A stretch of DNA of 64,000 nucleotides from Pseudidiomarina halophila (GTDB taxonomy: Bacteria; Pseudomonadota; Gammaproteobacteria; Enterobacterales; Alteromonadaceae): assembly GCF_003987215.1 (NCBI RefSeq), contig NZ_PIPW01000001.1:372001-436000 (forward strand). The letters run 5' to 3'. A program made the position numbers and the translations under genes. Positions 46,363-56,260 of this stretch are shown piece after piece; position 1 is the first letter of the stretch, and every line of letters starts with the position of its first letter. The notes beneath the pieces are model-generated. The model worked only from the letters and a program-made list of their open reading frames with translations. It did not search any database and was not told the DNA's origin.

Positions 46363-47690
46363 GACTCGTCCTCCAGTCGCACGGTAACGGCACGGGCGTG
46401 GGCATCTAAGCCCTCGGTACGCGCCAGTTCGACAATGGCGTCAGCAAGTCCCGCAAGACCTTCACGGGTGGCTTTCTGACTGGTGTAGCGCCGATAGAAA
46501 TCAAGTAAGCCCAGACTGCTCGCGGTGCTGGCAAAGCCATAGGTTGGCAACACGTGATTGGTGCCAGTGGCATAGTCACCGCCTGATTCCGGCGTGTAAG
46601 GACCAATAAACAACGAACCAACGTGAGTTAAGCGCTCAGCTAATTGCTCGGCATCTGCTGTTTGTACAGATAAATGCTCAGGTGCGTAGTCCTGACTGAT
46701 GGCCACCGCCTCATCAAGATCAGCAACCTGTATCAAGGCACTGTTAGCCAGTGCTTGTTCTGCAGTGGTGACGCGGGAAAGTTGCTGCAATTGCGTGACC
46801 AGCTGCTCGCGCACTGCGGTGATCATAGCGGCGCTTGGGCTTAGCAGCACCACTTGTGAATCGGCGCCGTGCTCAGCCTGCGACAGCAGATCGGCAGCCA
46901 CATAGGCCGGATTAGCTTGCTCATCAGCGATAACTAAGAGTTCGGACGGCCCGGCCGGCATATCAATTGCCGCGCCCCGGGGATCCTGCGAGACCGCTTG
47001 TTTGGCTGCGGTGACAAAGCTATTGCCGGGACCAAAGATTTTGTTCACTTTACCGACAGATTCGGTACCGTACGCCATGGCGGCGATGGCCTGAGCACCA
47101 CCACAACGGTAAATTTCAGTAATGCCACAGCATTGGGCTGCGTAGAGCAGGGCCGGTGCTAAATCGCCGTTACGGTCTGGCGGACTTGCCAATACCACCC
47201 GCGGGCAGTCGGCAAGTTGTGCCGGCACACCAAGCATTAATGCGGTTGAAGGCAACACTGCGGTACCGCCAGGCACGTAAAGACCAACTGCGGCCAGAGG
47301 TGCGTAACGCAATTCACATTCGATACCCGGCGCGGTTTCGATTTTGATGCCTTGCGGACGCTGCGCTTCATGAAAGCGCCGGATGGTAGCGTACGCCGTG
47401 TCTATGGCTGCTTTGGTGGCCGCAGGTAGTTTTGCCACCTGGCGGGCAATGGCCTCAGCCGGGTAACGTAACTCGGTCAGTGTCGGACAATCAAACTGTT
47501 GCGTGTAGCGCACGACTGCAGCATCGCCTTCGGCGCGCACAGCGGCGATGATGGCATTCACGGTGCTGTTGAGTTCGCCTGAAACCCGTTGCGCGGGACG
47601 CTCCAGCAGCTCTGTTCGCGCGCTCGCTGAGAGCTGCGACCAGGCAAACTGGCGGGTGGTTAAATCGAGACGACGTTCGGCCATATCCAT
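46359..47690 (-). CDS. hisD: Histidinol dehydrogenase
   Basis: HisD oxidises histidinol to histidine in two NAD+ steps and uses zinc. The 443 residues compare with 434 in E. coli. Conserved segments are [69 protein letters not shown] and [13 protein letters not shown] 47690 overlaps the hisG stop by one base (TAATG); ATG 47684, six bases on, is better spaced from the GGGG ribosome-binding tract and may be the true start. Confidence 0.96.
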   Translation of the reverse strand: MDMAERRLDLTTRQFAWSQLSASARTELLERPAQRVSGELNSTVNAIIAAVRAEGDAAVVRYTQQFDCPTLTELRYPAEAIARQVAKLPAATKAAIDTAYATIRRFHEAQRPQGIKIETAPGIECELRYAPLAAVGLYVPGGTAVLPSTALMLGVPAQLADCPRVVLASPPDRNGDLAPALLYAAQCCGITEIYRCGGAQAIAAMAYGTESVGKVNKIFGPGNSFVTAAKQAVSQDPRGAAIDMPAGPSELLVIADEQANPAYVAADLLSQAEHGADSQVVLLSPSAAMITAVREQLVTQLQQLSRVTTAEQALANSALIQVADLDEAVAISQDYAPEHLSVQTADAEQLAERLTHVGSLFIGPYTPESGGDYATGTNHVLPTYGFASTASSLGLLDFYRRYTSQKATREGLAGLADAIVELARTEGLDAHARAVTVRLEDES

Positions 47691-48598
47691 TACCCCATCA
47701 TTTTTTCGATTGGCAGCACCAGAATCGAGCTGCAACCCACGGCTTTCAGCTCTTCCATGGTTTCCCAGAACAAGGTTTCGGTACTGACCACGTGTACTGC
47801 GACAAGCTTATCGGTGTGGCTCAATGGCAAAATCGTCGGGTCTTCCGCGCCCGGCAACAGAGCAACCACTTCATCCAGAGCAGCACGGGGTGCGTGCAAC
47901 ATGATGTACTTACTTTCCCGTGCCATCTGTACGCCGTCAAGGCGCGGCAATAACTGCTCGATCAACGCCTGTTTGGCACTGTTGAGGGCTTCAGGTCGCT
48001 GAATCAGCTGGGCCTGACTGCGGAAAATGACGTCTTGCTCAACCAGTCCGTTGGCTTCCAGTGTGGCTCCGGTTGAAACCAGATCACAAACCGCATCGGC
48101 TAATCCGGCGCGGGGGGCGACTTCAACACTACCAGTAAGGACTGCGGTGCTGGCGCTGAAGCCCTGACGTTGCAGGTAATCTTGCAGCAGGTACGGATAA
48201 GTGGTGGCAATACGCTTGCCATTTAAGTCGCTAAGGCCGTTGTAGGTATCTTCTTTTGGCACCGCGATAGACAAACGGCATGCGCCAAACTCAAGCGCAC
48301 GCAAGCGTTTAAATTCAGCCGGTAACTTAGTAGCGACCCGCTCCAGACGGGCTTCTTCGAGCACGTTCTCACCGACCAGACCAAGATCGACCACACCGTC
48401 CATCACCAGACCAGGGATATCATCGTCGCGCACGCGCAACAGATCAATGGGTTGGTTACTGCTGTGTGCCAGCAGTCGTGCTTCATGCAGACTAAATTTA
48501 ACACCACAGGCCTGCAGTAAGTTCATCGACTCTTTACTTAAACGCCCTGATTTTTGAATCGCGATGGTTAAGCGCGATGAATTGGTATCGACAACCAT
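47690..48598 (-). CDS. hisG: ATP phosphoribosyltransferase HisG (long form)
   Basis: HisG catalyses the committed, histidine-inhibited step joining ATP and PRPP. The 302 residues match the long form (E. coli 299), including the C-terminal regulatory domain (about 225-302), so no HisZ is needed. Segments [34 protein letters not shown], the PRPP-binding [23 protein letters not shown] and [11 protein letters not shown] are nearly identical to E. coli. It is the first structural gene after the attenuator. Confidence 0.98.
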   Translation of the reverse strand: MVVDTNSSRLTIAIQKSGRLSKESMNLLQACGVKFSLHEARLLAHSSNQPIDLLRVRDDDIPGLVMDGVVDLGLVGENVLEEARLERVATKLPAEFKRLRALEFGACRLSIAVPKEDTYNGLSDLNGKRIATTYPYLLQDYLQRQGFSASTAVLTGSVEVAPRAGLADAVCDLVSTGATLEANGLVEQDVIFRSQAQLIQRPEALNSAKQALIEQLLPRLDGVQMARESKYIMLHAPRAALDEVVALLPGAEDPTILPLSHTDKLVAVHVVSTETLFWETMEELKAVGCSSILVLPIEKMMG

Positions 48599-48613
48599 GT
48601 TAAAAAACTCCTA

Positions 48614-48646
48614 TAAAAAAACCCCAAAAGGTTGCCTTTCGGGGTT
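48614..48646 (-). terminator. his operon attenuator terminator
   Basis: On the minus strand, AACCCCGAAAGG pairs with CCTTTTGGGGTT around a short CAA loop, followed by seven Ts, 16 bases before hisG. An alternative antiterminator pairs 48658-48666 with 48630-48638 (nine perfect base pairs), and the upstream stem pairs 48697-48704 with 48674-48681. Confidence 0.92.
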
Positions 48647-48699
48647 CGTAATGGGTGAAGGCAACCACCAGGTGTTAGCCTTCCGCGTACAATACGAGG

Positions 48700-48747
48700 C
48701 TAACGTCGTCGTTGGAAATGATGGTGATGCCAGGTTGTGTAACGCAT
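48700..48747 (-). CDS. hisL: his operon leader peptide
   Basis: This 15-residue frame, MRYTTWHHHHFQRRR, has four consecutive His codons. It is preceded by AAGGA and followed by the mutually exclusive stems of the attenuator. Its stop codon lies within the 5' arm of the first stem. When charged tRNA-His is scarce, ribosomes stall at the His run and the antiterminator forms. E. coli HisL has seven His codons in 16 residues, so this one is similar but shorter in its sensing run. Confidence 0.93.
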   Translation of the reverse strand: MRYTTWHHHHFQRRR

Positions 48748-48776
48748 TTGTGTTCCTTAAATTTCGTAATGAGCGA

Positions 48777-48805
48777 ATTGTATAGATTTAAAAAATACGA
48801 TTCAA
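48777..48805 (-). promoter_or_regulatory. Sigma-70 promoter of the his operon
   Basis: On the minus strand TTGAAT (48805-48800), a 17-base spacer and TACAAT (48782-48777) precede hisL by about 30 bases. The surrounding DNA (48780-48860) is very AT-rich. A good match to consensus in the expected place. Confidence 0.75.
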
Positions 48806-48955
48806 CCCTTTATATATATGTTTGTTGTATTTCTTGTATGGCAAGTTGTATAGTTTCTTATTGAGCGCTTACATACGGATTCAACGTAGCGAATTGGAAT
48901 TAGTTACGCTAACCTAGCGGCTATCGATCACCCCCAATGAAGACCGCACCCAGCG

Positions 48956-50887
48956 ATGACATCCGTAGCCGAATATTTTCAATCCGACAGTGTGTTAACC
49001 ACAGCGTTACCTGGCTTTGCTCCGCGCCCGGCGCAGACTGAAATGGCGACGGCGATTGCGAAAACTTTAAAAGCAAAAACGCAACTGGTGGTTGAGGCGG
49101 AAACGGGCACCGGGAAAACCTACGCGTATCTGGTGCCTATTCTAAAAAGTAAAGGCTCAGCGATTATCTCGACGGGCACCAAAGCCCTGCAGGAACAGCT
49201 CTACCACCGCGATCTGCCCGCTTTACGTGATGCTATTGCGCCGCAAAAGCAGGTAAGTCTGCTAAAAGGCCGGAGTAATTATTTGTGTCTGCATCGGCTG
49301 GCGCAAAGTCAGGCGCACGCCAGCGAGCTCTCGCCAACGGTGCAAAAGCAAGTGGTTGAGGTGAAGCGCTGGGCAGTACGTACCGAAGATGGTGACGTTG
49401 GCGGCCTGAGCAGCCTGCCAGAAGATGCAGAGGTACTGCCGCATGTGACCAGTACGGTCGATAACTGTCTGGGTCGTGATTGTCCGGATTATGACGACTG
49501 CTACTTGGTCAAGGCGCGAAAAAGCGCGTTGGAAGCTGATGTCGTGGTGGTCAATCATCATCTTTTCTTCGCCGATATGGCACTCAAGGATGTCGGCTTC
49601 GGTGAATTGATCCCCCATGCTGATGCACTGGTATTCGATGAGGCGCATCAGTTGCCGGATATAGCCAGTCAATACTTTGGTGAGGCGGTGGGCAGCCGAC
49701 AGTTACAGGAACTGGCGCAGGAAGCAAAGGTGCTTTATCTGACTGAGCTGAAAGACTTACGGCAACTGGATAAAGCCGCAGATAAATTGCTCGGCAGTTT
49801 ACGTGACTGGCGCCTGGCATTTCCGGTTGATCCACAGCGGGGCAACTGGCGGCAGGCGCAGCAGCAACCGCAAATCCAGGAAGCTGCCGCACAGGTCAGT
49901 GAAACCATGCAGTTCTTTGCTGACGTGGCCAAAGGTGCACTGGGGCGTAATCAGGATTTAGACAGCATCTATGAACGCTGCGTGCAGTTTATGCACACCT
50001 GGGAGTTACTGCAGAATACCCAGCGTACCGGTTTCAGTTTCTGGTTTGAAACCACACCAAGACAAATTACCGTGCACCAGACGCCGCTGCAGGTTGCTGA
50101 TAAATTTGGCAGCTACGTGGCAAACTCAGAATCGAGCTGGGTGTTTACCTCAGCGACTCTGGCAATAGGCAAAGATTTTTCGCATTTCACCCGTTTGTTA
50201 GGGTTGGATCAGGCGGCAACCTTGTGTTTGCCCAGTCCTTTTGCTTTTGCCGAGCAGGGCATGCTCTGTGTGCCGCGTTATTTACCACAGCCCCATGAAC
50301 GGGAAATGTTGGATCACTTACTGCAGGTCACCACGCAGGTGCTGGACGTCAACCAGCAGGGTGGTACTTTCGTGTTATTCACCAGTCATCGCATGTTACA
50401 ACGGGTCGCCGAGCGTCTCGAAACACTGACGGATAGGCCATTGTTTGTGCAAGGTTCGACCAACAAACGCGAGCTGCTGGCAGATTTTATCGCCGCCGGT
50501 AATGGTGTATTGCTCGGTACCTCGTCATTTTGGGAAGGGGTGGATGTGCGCGGCAAGGCGCTGACCTGCGTCATTATTGACAAACTGCCGTTTGGTTCGC
50601 CCGATGATCCCTTGCTGCAGGCACGGATCGAAGATTGCCGATTACGTGGAGCTGAGCCCTTCACTCAGGTACAATTACCACCAGCTGTCATCGCCCTGAA
50701 GCAGGGTGCCGGGCGACTTATTCGCGATAGCAGCGATCGCGGTGTCTTAATCGTTTGTGACCAACGTCTGGTCACCAAGCCTTATGGCCAATTATTCCTG
50801 GCCAGCTTGCCACCGCTGCGGCGCACGCGCGACTTATCTCAGGCCCTCGACTTTTTAGCAGAAATTAACGGAGACTCATCTGCATGA
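48956..50887 (+). CDS. yoaA: ATP-dependent DNA helicase YoaA (DinG/XPD family)
   Basis: This superfamily 2 Fe-S helicase of 643 residues has Walker A AETGTGKT (48-55), the four Fe-S cysteines 111, 171, 176 and 182 (NYLCLH, CLGRDCPDYDDC), a DEAH box VFDEAHQLPD, and C-terminal motifs GTSSFWEGVDVRG and QGAGRLIRDSSDRG. E. coli YoaA (636) works with HolC in tolerance of replication-blocking lesions. It is divergent from the his operon. No strong ribosome-binding site precedes ATG 48956. The gene overlaps tsaB by four bases. Confidence 0.95.
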   Translation: MTSVAEYFQSDSVLTTALPGFAPRPAQTEMATAIAKTLKAKTQLVVEAETGTGKTYAYLVPILKSKGSAIISTGTKALQEQLYHRDLPALRDAIAPQKQVSLLKGRSNYLCLHRLAQSQAHASELSPTVQKQVVEVKRWAVRTEDGDVGGLSSLPEDAEVLPHVTSTVDNCLGRDCPDYDDCYLVKARKSALEADVVVVNHHLFFADMALKDVGFGELIPHADALVFDEAHQLPDIASQYFGEAVGSRQLQELAQEAKVLYLTELKDLRQLDKAADKLLGSLRDWRLAFPVDPQRGNWRQAQQQPQIQEAAAQVSETMQFFADVAKGALGRNQDLDSIYERCVQFMHTWELLQNTQRTGFSFWFETTPRQITVHQTPLQVADKFGSYVANSESSWVFTSATLAIGKDFSHFTRLLGLDQAATLCLPSPFAFAEQGMLCVPRYLPQPHEREMLDHLLQVTTQVLDVNQQGGTFVLFTSHRMLQRVAERLETLTDRPLFVQGSTNKRELLADFIAAGNGVLLGTSSFWEGVDVRGKALTCVIIDKLPFGSPDDPLLQARIEDCRLRGAEPFTQVQLPPAVIALKQGAGRLIRDSSDRGVLIVCDQRLVTKPYGQLFLASLPPLRRTRDLSQALDFLAEINGDSSA

Positions 50888-51570
50888 CCGCGGTTTTACT
50901 GGCAATAGACACAGCGACCGAGCAATGTTCAGTAGCCTTACGCTACCAGGATCAGGTATTTCAGCGCGCAGCGGTAACGCCACGCGAGCATTCGCAACGG
51001 GTGCTTGGCTTTGTTGAAGAGGTTTTAGCAGAAGCTGGTATTACACTGGCGGCTGTGGATGGCATTGTTTGTGGCTATGGTCCGGGGAGCTTTACCGGCG
51101 TCCGCATTGGTGTAGCGATCAGTCAGGGACTCGCGTTCAGTCACACTTTGCCGGTCTATCCCGTCTCTACTTTAGCGGCACTGGCACAACAAGCTATTCG
51201 GTGCCATGCCGCGGATACTATTGTGAGCGCCATTGATGCGCGCATGCAGGAAGTTTATGTCGCCAGTTTCAACAACCAGGATGGTGTGGCCCAGCCACTG
51301 ATGGAACCGCAAATGGCTGCGCTAAGCGACCTGACCGAGCAACCCTGGTGGCCCGCAACGGAAACCGTTGTGGGTGCTGGCACGGGCTGGCAGGCCTACG
51401 GGCCGCAACTGGACCCACAGCAACAGGTCAGGGTTCTTGCTGATGTGACCTTGCCGCTGGCCGCAGACATGTTGATTCTGGCGGACCATGTTGAACCTGT
51501 GGCGGCGGAAAAACTTGAACCGCTGTATGTGCGTAATGAAGTGACGTGGAAAAAATTACCGGGGCGTTAA
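50884..51570 (+). CDS. tsaB: tRNA threonylcarbamoyladenosine biosynthesis protein TsaB
   Basis: TsaB is the partner of TsaD and TsaE in making t6A37 of ANN-decoding tRNAs. The 228 residues match E. coli (231). The ASKHA-fold opening LLAIDTATEQCSVAL and the segment VCGYGPGSFTGVRIGVAISQGLAF are characteristic. It starts in an ATGA overlap with yoaA, a gene pair conserved in enterobacteria. Confidence 0.96.
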   Translation: MTAVLLAIDTATEQCSVALRYQDQVFQRAAVTPREHSQRVLGFVEEVLAEAGITLAAVDGIVCGYGPGSFTGVRIGVAISQGLAFSHTLPVYPVSTLAALAQQAIRCHAADTIVSAIDARMQEVYVASFNNQDGVAQPLMEPQMAALSDLTEQPWWPATETVVGAGTGWQAYGPQLDPQQQVRVLADVTLPLAADMLILADHVEPVAAEKLEPLYVRNEVTWKKLPGR

Positions 51571-51616
51571 TGACGCTGTCCGGGAACGCAAGTTAACTAG
51601 AATGAGGAGTACGAAC

Positions 51617-52183
51617 ATGTTGAAGTATTGGCTAACAGCACTAGGCGCATTAACCCTGAGTGCATGTTCGACAGTTCCGGATGAGCTCGCCGTCGCTGAA
51701 GGTACAAATCTAACCCCGTACGCGATGGCGTTAGAGAACCCGGAACAGGCACAAGGTAAAATGGCGCGATGGGGCGGTGTTATCGCTGACGTAAGTAACA
51801 GCGACGATGGCACCACCGTTGAAGTGGTCAACTATGAGTTGAGCTCCTATGGGCGCCCGGCAGTAACCGATAGTAGCGATGGCCGTTTTCGCGCTAAGAT
51901 CGATGGTTTTGTCGACCCAATGGTCTATAAAAAGGGGCGAAGCATTACCTTTACCGGTATGATCAGTGCGCCTGAAGAAGGTAAAATTGACGAGTTTCGT
52001 TACCTCTTTCCAACCCTGGATGTGACTGGAAAACACCTGTGGAAAGAAAACAATAAACAGCCAATGGAAGTGGACTACAGTTCACTCTGGTACCGCCACC
52101 ATTGGTATTCGCCGCCGTATCGTGTGTACTACCCAGTCCCCGTGCGAAGAGACGGTGGTAATCAGGACGACAATAACAATTAA
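51617..52183 (+). CDS. slp: Slp family outer-membrane lipoprotein
   Basis: This is a lipoprotein of 188 residues with signal peptide and lipobox LSAC (Cys17). The mature part matches the Slp/YeaY family: GKMARWGGVIADVSN, VVNYELSSYGRPA, FRAKIDGFVDPMVYKKGRSITFTG and the C-terminal YRHHWYSPPYRVYYPVP. Slp proteins are starvation- or stress-inducible outer-membrane lipoproteins of unknown biochemical role. ATG 51617 follows GAGGAG; ATG 51602 would place the signal peptide poorly. The yoaA-tsaB-slp-fadD-rnd order follows E. coli. Confidence 0.9.
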   Translation: MLKYWLTALGALTLSACSTVPDELAVAEGTNLTPYAMALENPEQAQGKMARWGGVIADVSNSDDGTTVEVVNYELSSYGRPAVTDSSDGRFRAKIDGFVDPMVYKKGRSITFTGMISAPEEGKIDEFRYLFPTLDVTGKHLWKENNKQPMEVDYSSLWYRHHWYSPPYRVYYPVPVRRDGGNQDDNNN

Positions 52184-52187
52184 TCCT

Positions 52188-53093
52188 ATGACACAAATCT
52201 ATCAACAGGCTCGGCAGCATGCTGAGCCTGTTTCATTTCAGCTCGACTGGGGCGTTATTGCCGGTTTGCAGTGGGGCAACCCACAAGGCAAACCGATTCT
52301 GGCCTTACATGGCTGGCTGGATAACGCGCACAGCTTTTTACCTATTGCCGCACAGTTTATTGACTCTGAACTGGCCAGCACACACCGTCTGATCGCACTG
52401 GATTGGCCAGGTCATGGCTTATCCGATCATCGTCCGGCAGGGAATCATTACCCCTTTCTGGATTACGTTTACGACATGGTGCAAATCTGTGAACAACAGA
52501 ACTGGTCAAAAGTAGCAGTGATTGCTCATTCGATGGGTGCCTTTGTTGGTAATTTATGGGCTGGTATTGAGCCGCAGCGCGTGCAGGCTTTACTCGCCAT
52601 TGAAGCCTTTGGCCTCTTAACTAGTCCGGAAACTGCTATCCTGGAGGATATACGTCAGGGGTTTCGCAGTCGGCTGAAGCAGCAGGGCAAACGACGCCCA
52701 CATTATCCTGATTTCGCCGCCGCGGTTCAGGCGCGCAAGCAGGCCGGTGACTTTGATGAGCAGGTGGCAGAACTACTGGTTGAACGCGGCGTTGAGCAAC
52801 TTGCCGCTGATGATTTTCGGTTTCGCGCCGATGGTCAGTTACGGGTCAAGTCCGTGCTGCGATTAACGCCTCTGCAGATCCGTACTATTTTGGCGGCGAT
52901 CGAATGTCCGATAACACTGGTGCTGGGTCGCAATGGTCATCGTGAACGCATCGAACTGGCGCTTAATGAGTGGCAGGATGCGGTACCGCAACTGCAAATC
53001 GCCGAAGCCGAAGGTGGGCACCATGTGCATATGGAAGCAGCTGATGCGGTGTGGAGCGAGTTTACTGCGATATTGGCATCTGCAAACGGCTAG
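52188..53093 (+). CDS. Alpha/beta hydrolase between slp and fadD
   Basis: The 301-residue hydrolase has the oxyanion loop LALHGWLDNAHSF, DWPGHGLSDHR, the nucleophile elbow AHSMGAFVGNL (Ser near 115), and a terminal His in EGGHHVHMEA. The motif set resembles serine hydrolase-like enzymes acting on acyl or ester substrates. ATG 52188 lies five bases after the slp stop; an upstream frame start inside slp was rejected. Its location before fadD suggests lipid substrates, but this is inference. Confidence 0.82.
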   Translation: MTQIYQQARQHAEPVSFQLDWGVIAGLQWGNPQGKPILALHGWLDNAHSFLPIAAQFIDSELASTHRLIALDWPGHGLSDHRPAGNHYPFLDYVYDMVQICEQQNWSKVAVIAHSMGAFVGNLWAGIEPQRVQALLAIEAFGLLTSPETAILEDIRQGFRSRLKQQGKRRPHYPDFAAAVQARKQAGDFDEQVAELLVERGVEQLAADDFRFRADGQLRVKSVLRLTPLQIRTILAAIECPITLVLGRNGHRERIELALNEWQDAVPQLQIAEAEGGHHVHMEAADAVWSEFTAILASANG

Positions 53094-53097
53094 TTTA

Positions 53098-53114
53098 AAC
53101 TGGTCGGATATGCG
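53098..53114. promoter_or_regulatory. Candidate FadR operator upstream of fadD
   Basis: AACTGGTCGGATATGCG matches the FadR consensus AACTGGTCGGACNTGTT at about 14 of 17 positions (with Y at position 12). It lies 38 bases before the fadD start, where FadR would repress until long-chain acyl-CoA accumulates. fadR is encoded 6 kb downstream. Confidence 0.6.
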
Positions 53115-53152
53115 AATATCGGAAGAAAATAATTAGTCAGGAGCAGCAACGC

Positions 53153-54838
53153 GTGGAAAAAATTTGGTTAAAACGCTATCCAGCCGGGGTTCCGGAAACC
53201 ATCGATCCAGATCACTTTAATTCACTGGTCGATATTTTCGAGCAAAGCATCGAAGCTTATGGCGATAAAATCGCTTATGTAAACATGGATCATGAAATGT
53301 CGTTCCATGAACTCGATGCCGAAACCAAAAAGTTTGCCGCTTACCTGCAAAGCAAAGGCTTGCAAAAAGGTGATGCGATTGCGGTAATGATGCCTAACCT
53401 ATTGCAGTATCCGGTGGCGTTGTTCGGTATTTTGCGTGCCGGTCTGACCGTGGTCAACGTTAACCCGCTGTATACCGCCCGGGAACTGAAACATCAGTTA
53501 AGCGATTCCAAATGTAAGGGCATCGTGATTCTGGACAATTTCGCGCATACCCTTGAAAAAGTTATCGACGATCTGGAATTGCCCCACGTCATTCTGACCA
53601 GCATTGGTGACTTATTACCCGCACCGAAGCGCTGGATCGTTAATTTTGTTGTTAAGCATGTGAAACGCATGGTGCCAGCTTATAAGCTAAGTGGCACGGT
53701 GCGATTTTGCGATGTGTTAGCTAAAGGTGCCAAGGCAGAGTACAAACGCCCGGAAATGAGCGGCGATGATCTGGCCTTTTTGCAGTACACCGGCGGTACT
53801 ACTGGATTAGCCAAGGGAGCGATGCTCTCGCACCGTAACATGGTCGCGAATCTGGAGCAGGTGTCGGCGGTTGTGGCGCCGCTGGTTAACGATGGTGAAG
53901 AAACCATCATCACGGCGCTGCCGCTGTACCATATCTTCGCACTAACGGCGAACTGCCTGACCTTCCTCAAACACGGTGGTAAAAACATACTTATTACCAA
54001 TCCGCGGGATATGCCGGGCTTTATCAAAGAATTAAGCAAGCATGATTTCTCGATTATCTCTGGTGTAAATACGTTGTTTAACGGATTGCTGCACACCGAA
54101 GGCTTCAAAGATCTCGACTTCTCGCATCTGAAAATTGCGCTCGGTGGCGGTATGGCTGTACAGCGCTCGGTTGCTGAGCACTGGGAGCGGGTCACCAAAC
54201 AGCGTTTGCTTGAAGGTTACGGTCTGACTGAGTGTTCACCCGTGGTCACAGTGAATCCAACTGACATCGAGCATTACAACGGTACTATCGGTGTTCCGCT
54301 GCCTTCTACGGATGTCCGGGTGGTTGACGCTGATACGGGCGAAGTACTCGAGCAGGGCAAAGAAGGTGAACTTCAGGTGCGTGGCCCGCAAGTCATGGTG
54401 GGTTACTTAAATCAGCCGGAAGAAACGGACAAAGTCATGAAAGACGGTTGGTTCCTGACCGGTGACATCGGCTTGATGGATGAAAATGGCTTCTTCAAGA
54501 TTGTCGACCGCAAGAAAGACATGATCCTGGTGTCAGGTTTTAACGTCTATCCGAACGAAATTGAAGATGTGATTGCTGAGCATCCGAAAGTACTGGAAGT
54601 TGCTGCTGTCGGTGTGCCACACGATTCGTCAGGCGAAGCCGTGAAAGTTTTCGTGGTGCGCAAAGACAAATCCCTTAGTGAGCGTGAGTTGACTGATTAC
54701 GCGCGTGAAAATATGACGGGCTACAAAGTGCCTAAGTTTGTTGAATTCCGTGACGAATTACCGAAAACCAATGTCGGTAAAATTCTACGTCGTGAGTTAC
54801 GTGACGAAGAAGAAGCGAAAGCGAAAAATCAATCGTGA
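53153..54838 (+). CDS. fadD: Long-chain fatty acyl-CoA ligase FadD
   Basis: FadD activates imported fatty acids to acyl-CoA with ATP at the inner membrane. The 561 residues equal E. coli FadD in length. AMP-binding motifs are [20 protein letters not shown] (near 215), [10 protein letters not shown] (near 355) and [26 protein letters not shown] (near 435). The start is GTG 53153 with AGGAG upstream. A FadR-like operator precedes it. The stop overlaps rnd by four bases. Confidence 0.97.
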   Translation: MEKIWLKRYPAGVPETIDPDHFNSLVDIFEQSIEAYGDKIAYVNMDHEMSFHELDAETKKFAAYLQSKGLQKGDAIAVMMPNLLQYPVALFGILRAGLTVVNVNPLYTARELKHQLSDSKCKGIVILDNFAHTLEKVIDDLELPHVILTSIGDLLPAPKRWIVNFVVKHVKRMVPAYKLSGTVRFCDVLAKGAKAEYKRPEMSGDDLAFLQYTGGTTGLAKGAMLSHRNMVANLEQVSAVVAPLVNDGEETIITALPLYHIFALTANCLTFLKHGGKNILITNPRDMPGFIKELSKHDFSIISGVNTLFNGLLHTEGFKDLDFSHLKIALGGGMAVQRSVAEHWERVTKQRLLEGYGLTECSPVVTVNPTDIEHYNGTIGVPLPSTDVRVVDADTGEVLEQGKEGELQVRGPQVMVGYLNQPEETDKVMKDGWFLTGDIGLMDENGFFKIVDRKKDMILVSGFNVYPNEIEDVIAEHPKVLEVAAVGVPHDSSGEAVKVFVVRKDKSLSERELTDYARENMTGYKVPKFVEFRDELPKTNVGKILRRELRDEEEAKAKNQS

Positions 54839-55983
54839 GCATTGCTTATCAATTGATAACCACGGTGCCAGCGCTGGAAGACTTTTGTCAGTATGCGCAG
54901 GGCGCTGGCTTCCTGGCTGTTGATACCGAGTTTGTCCGCACCCGCACTTACTATGCGCGGCTGGGTCTGGTGCAGGTGCAAGCGGCGGAGCGCACGGCAT
55001 TGATCGACCCGGTAGTACTGGTGAACGAGGGGGGTGAGTCAGCTATGGCGCCCTTGTGGCAGCTGTTTGCCGATGCCGATATGACGCTGGTTATCCATGC
55101 GGGGGGCGAAGATTATGAAATCCTGCATCAGCACATGGGCAAGCTCCCTAACGCCATTTTTGATACGCAGATTGCCAGCGCTATGCTTGGCGATGGTGAT
55201 GCGCTGGGTTACGCCGCGCTCGTTGAGCAACGACTGGGCGTCGCCATTGATAAATCGCAATCGCGTACGGACTGGATGAAGCGACCGTTGGCGGACGAGC
55301 AACTCGATTACGCCGCGGCAGACGTATTCTACCTGCAACAATTGTACCCGCAGCTATATGAGCTGGCTGGGACTCAGGGCAAGCTTGAGCTTATTTTGCA
55401 GGAAAGCGCCTGGCAGGCCGACAAACGCGCGCAGACAGTGCCCGACGAATGGCAGTTCCTGTACTTTGGCAACGCCTGGCAATGTAATGCTGAGCAACTC
55501 AGCGTGTTGCGGGAGCTCGTGGCCTGGCGCTATCAGCGGGCGCGTAGCTCGGATTTACCGCTCGGTTTTATCGCCAAAGACCATACGCTGCTGGATCTTG
55601 CACGGCAGATGCCGGACAGCAAAAACCAACTGCGACAGTTTAAAGACCTGTCGCCCGTGACCATAAAATATGCCGGTGATGCCTTACTTGAGGTGATCGC
55701 CCGCGGTCGGGCGAATGGACCCTTAGATATTCCGTTGCGGCGTCTGACCGATTTACCGAACTACAAAACGATGTTTAATGAGATTAAACAGCTGGCGCAA
55801 AATGTTGCCAATGAGCTTGGCATCAATGTGGCGCTAATTGCGTCACGCCGACAGATCAATGATGTGTTACATTGGTGCTGGCAAATTCCACCGCAGGCAC
55901 AGGCCCAACTGCCGCTGCCAGACTTGTTCACAAGTTGGCGAGGGGCTAAGCTGAAGCAGCCGATTGAACAATTATTGAAATGA
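54835..55983 (+). CDS. rnd: Ribonuclease D
   Basis: RNase D trims 3' ends of tRNA precursors and small stable RNAs. The 382 residues match the family (E. coli 375). The DEDDy exonuclease domain (about 1-170) has [28 protein letters not shown] and the final YAAADVFYL; the HRDC domains follow (about 210-380), the first with [16 protein letters not shown]. The start is GTG 54835 in a GTGA overlap with fadD. Confidence 0.95.
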   Translation: MSIAYQLITTVPALEDFCQYAQGAGFLAVDTEFVRTRTYYARLGLVQVQAAERTALIDPVVLVNEGGESAMAPLWQLFADADMTLVIHAGGEDYEILHQHMGKLPNAIFDTQIASAMLGDGDALGYAALVEQRLGVAIDKSQSRTDWMKRPLADEQLDYAAADVFYLQQLYPQLYELAGTQGKLELILQESAWQADKRAQTVPDEWQFLYFGNAWQCNAEQLSVLRELVAWRYQRARSSDLPLGFIAKDHTLLDLARQMPDSKNQLRQFKDLSPVTIKYAGDALLEVIARGRANGPLDIPLRRLTDLPNYKTMFNEIKQLAQNVANELGINVALIASRRQINDVLHWCWQIPPQAQAQLPLPDLFTSWRGAKLKQPIEQLLK

Positions 55984-55996
55984 GTGGTAGCAATCT

Positions 55997-56260
55997 ATGT
56001 TGTGTGCTGTCTATCGTAGCCCGAAACGGGTCGATACCTACCTTTATATGGTGCATCCTGCCGATTTCTCTGTGTTGCCGGAACCTTTAGCAAAAAGTTT
56101 CGGTCAACCTCAACATGTGATGACGCTTGCGCTGACTGACGAACGCAAACTCGCGCGGCTGTCCGTCGCGGAATTAAAAGAACATTTGCAGGATCCTGGT
56201 TATTATTTGCAGATCCCGCCACCGCCAGAAAATTTACTTAAAAAGGAGTTGGCAAAATGA
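55997..56260 (+). CDS. ycgL: YcgL domain protein
   Basis: This small protein of 87 residues matches the YcgL family: YRSPKRVDTYLYM, FSVLPEPLAKSFGQP and DPGYYLQIPPPPENLL. Structures of the family show a compact alpha/beta fold; its function is unknown. It lies 13 bases after rnd and overlaps the next gene by four bases. Confidence 0.92.
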   Translation: MLCAVYRSPKRVDTYLYMVHPADFSVLPEPLAKSFGQPQHVMTLALTDERKLARLSVAELKEHLQDPGYYLQIPPPPENLLKKELAK

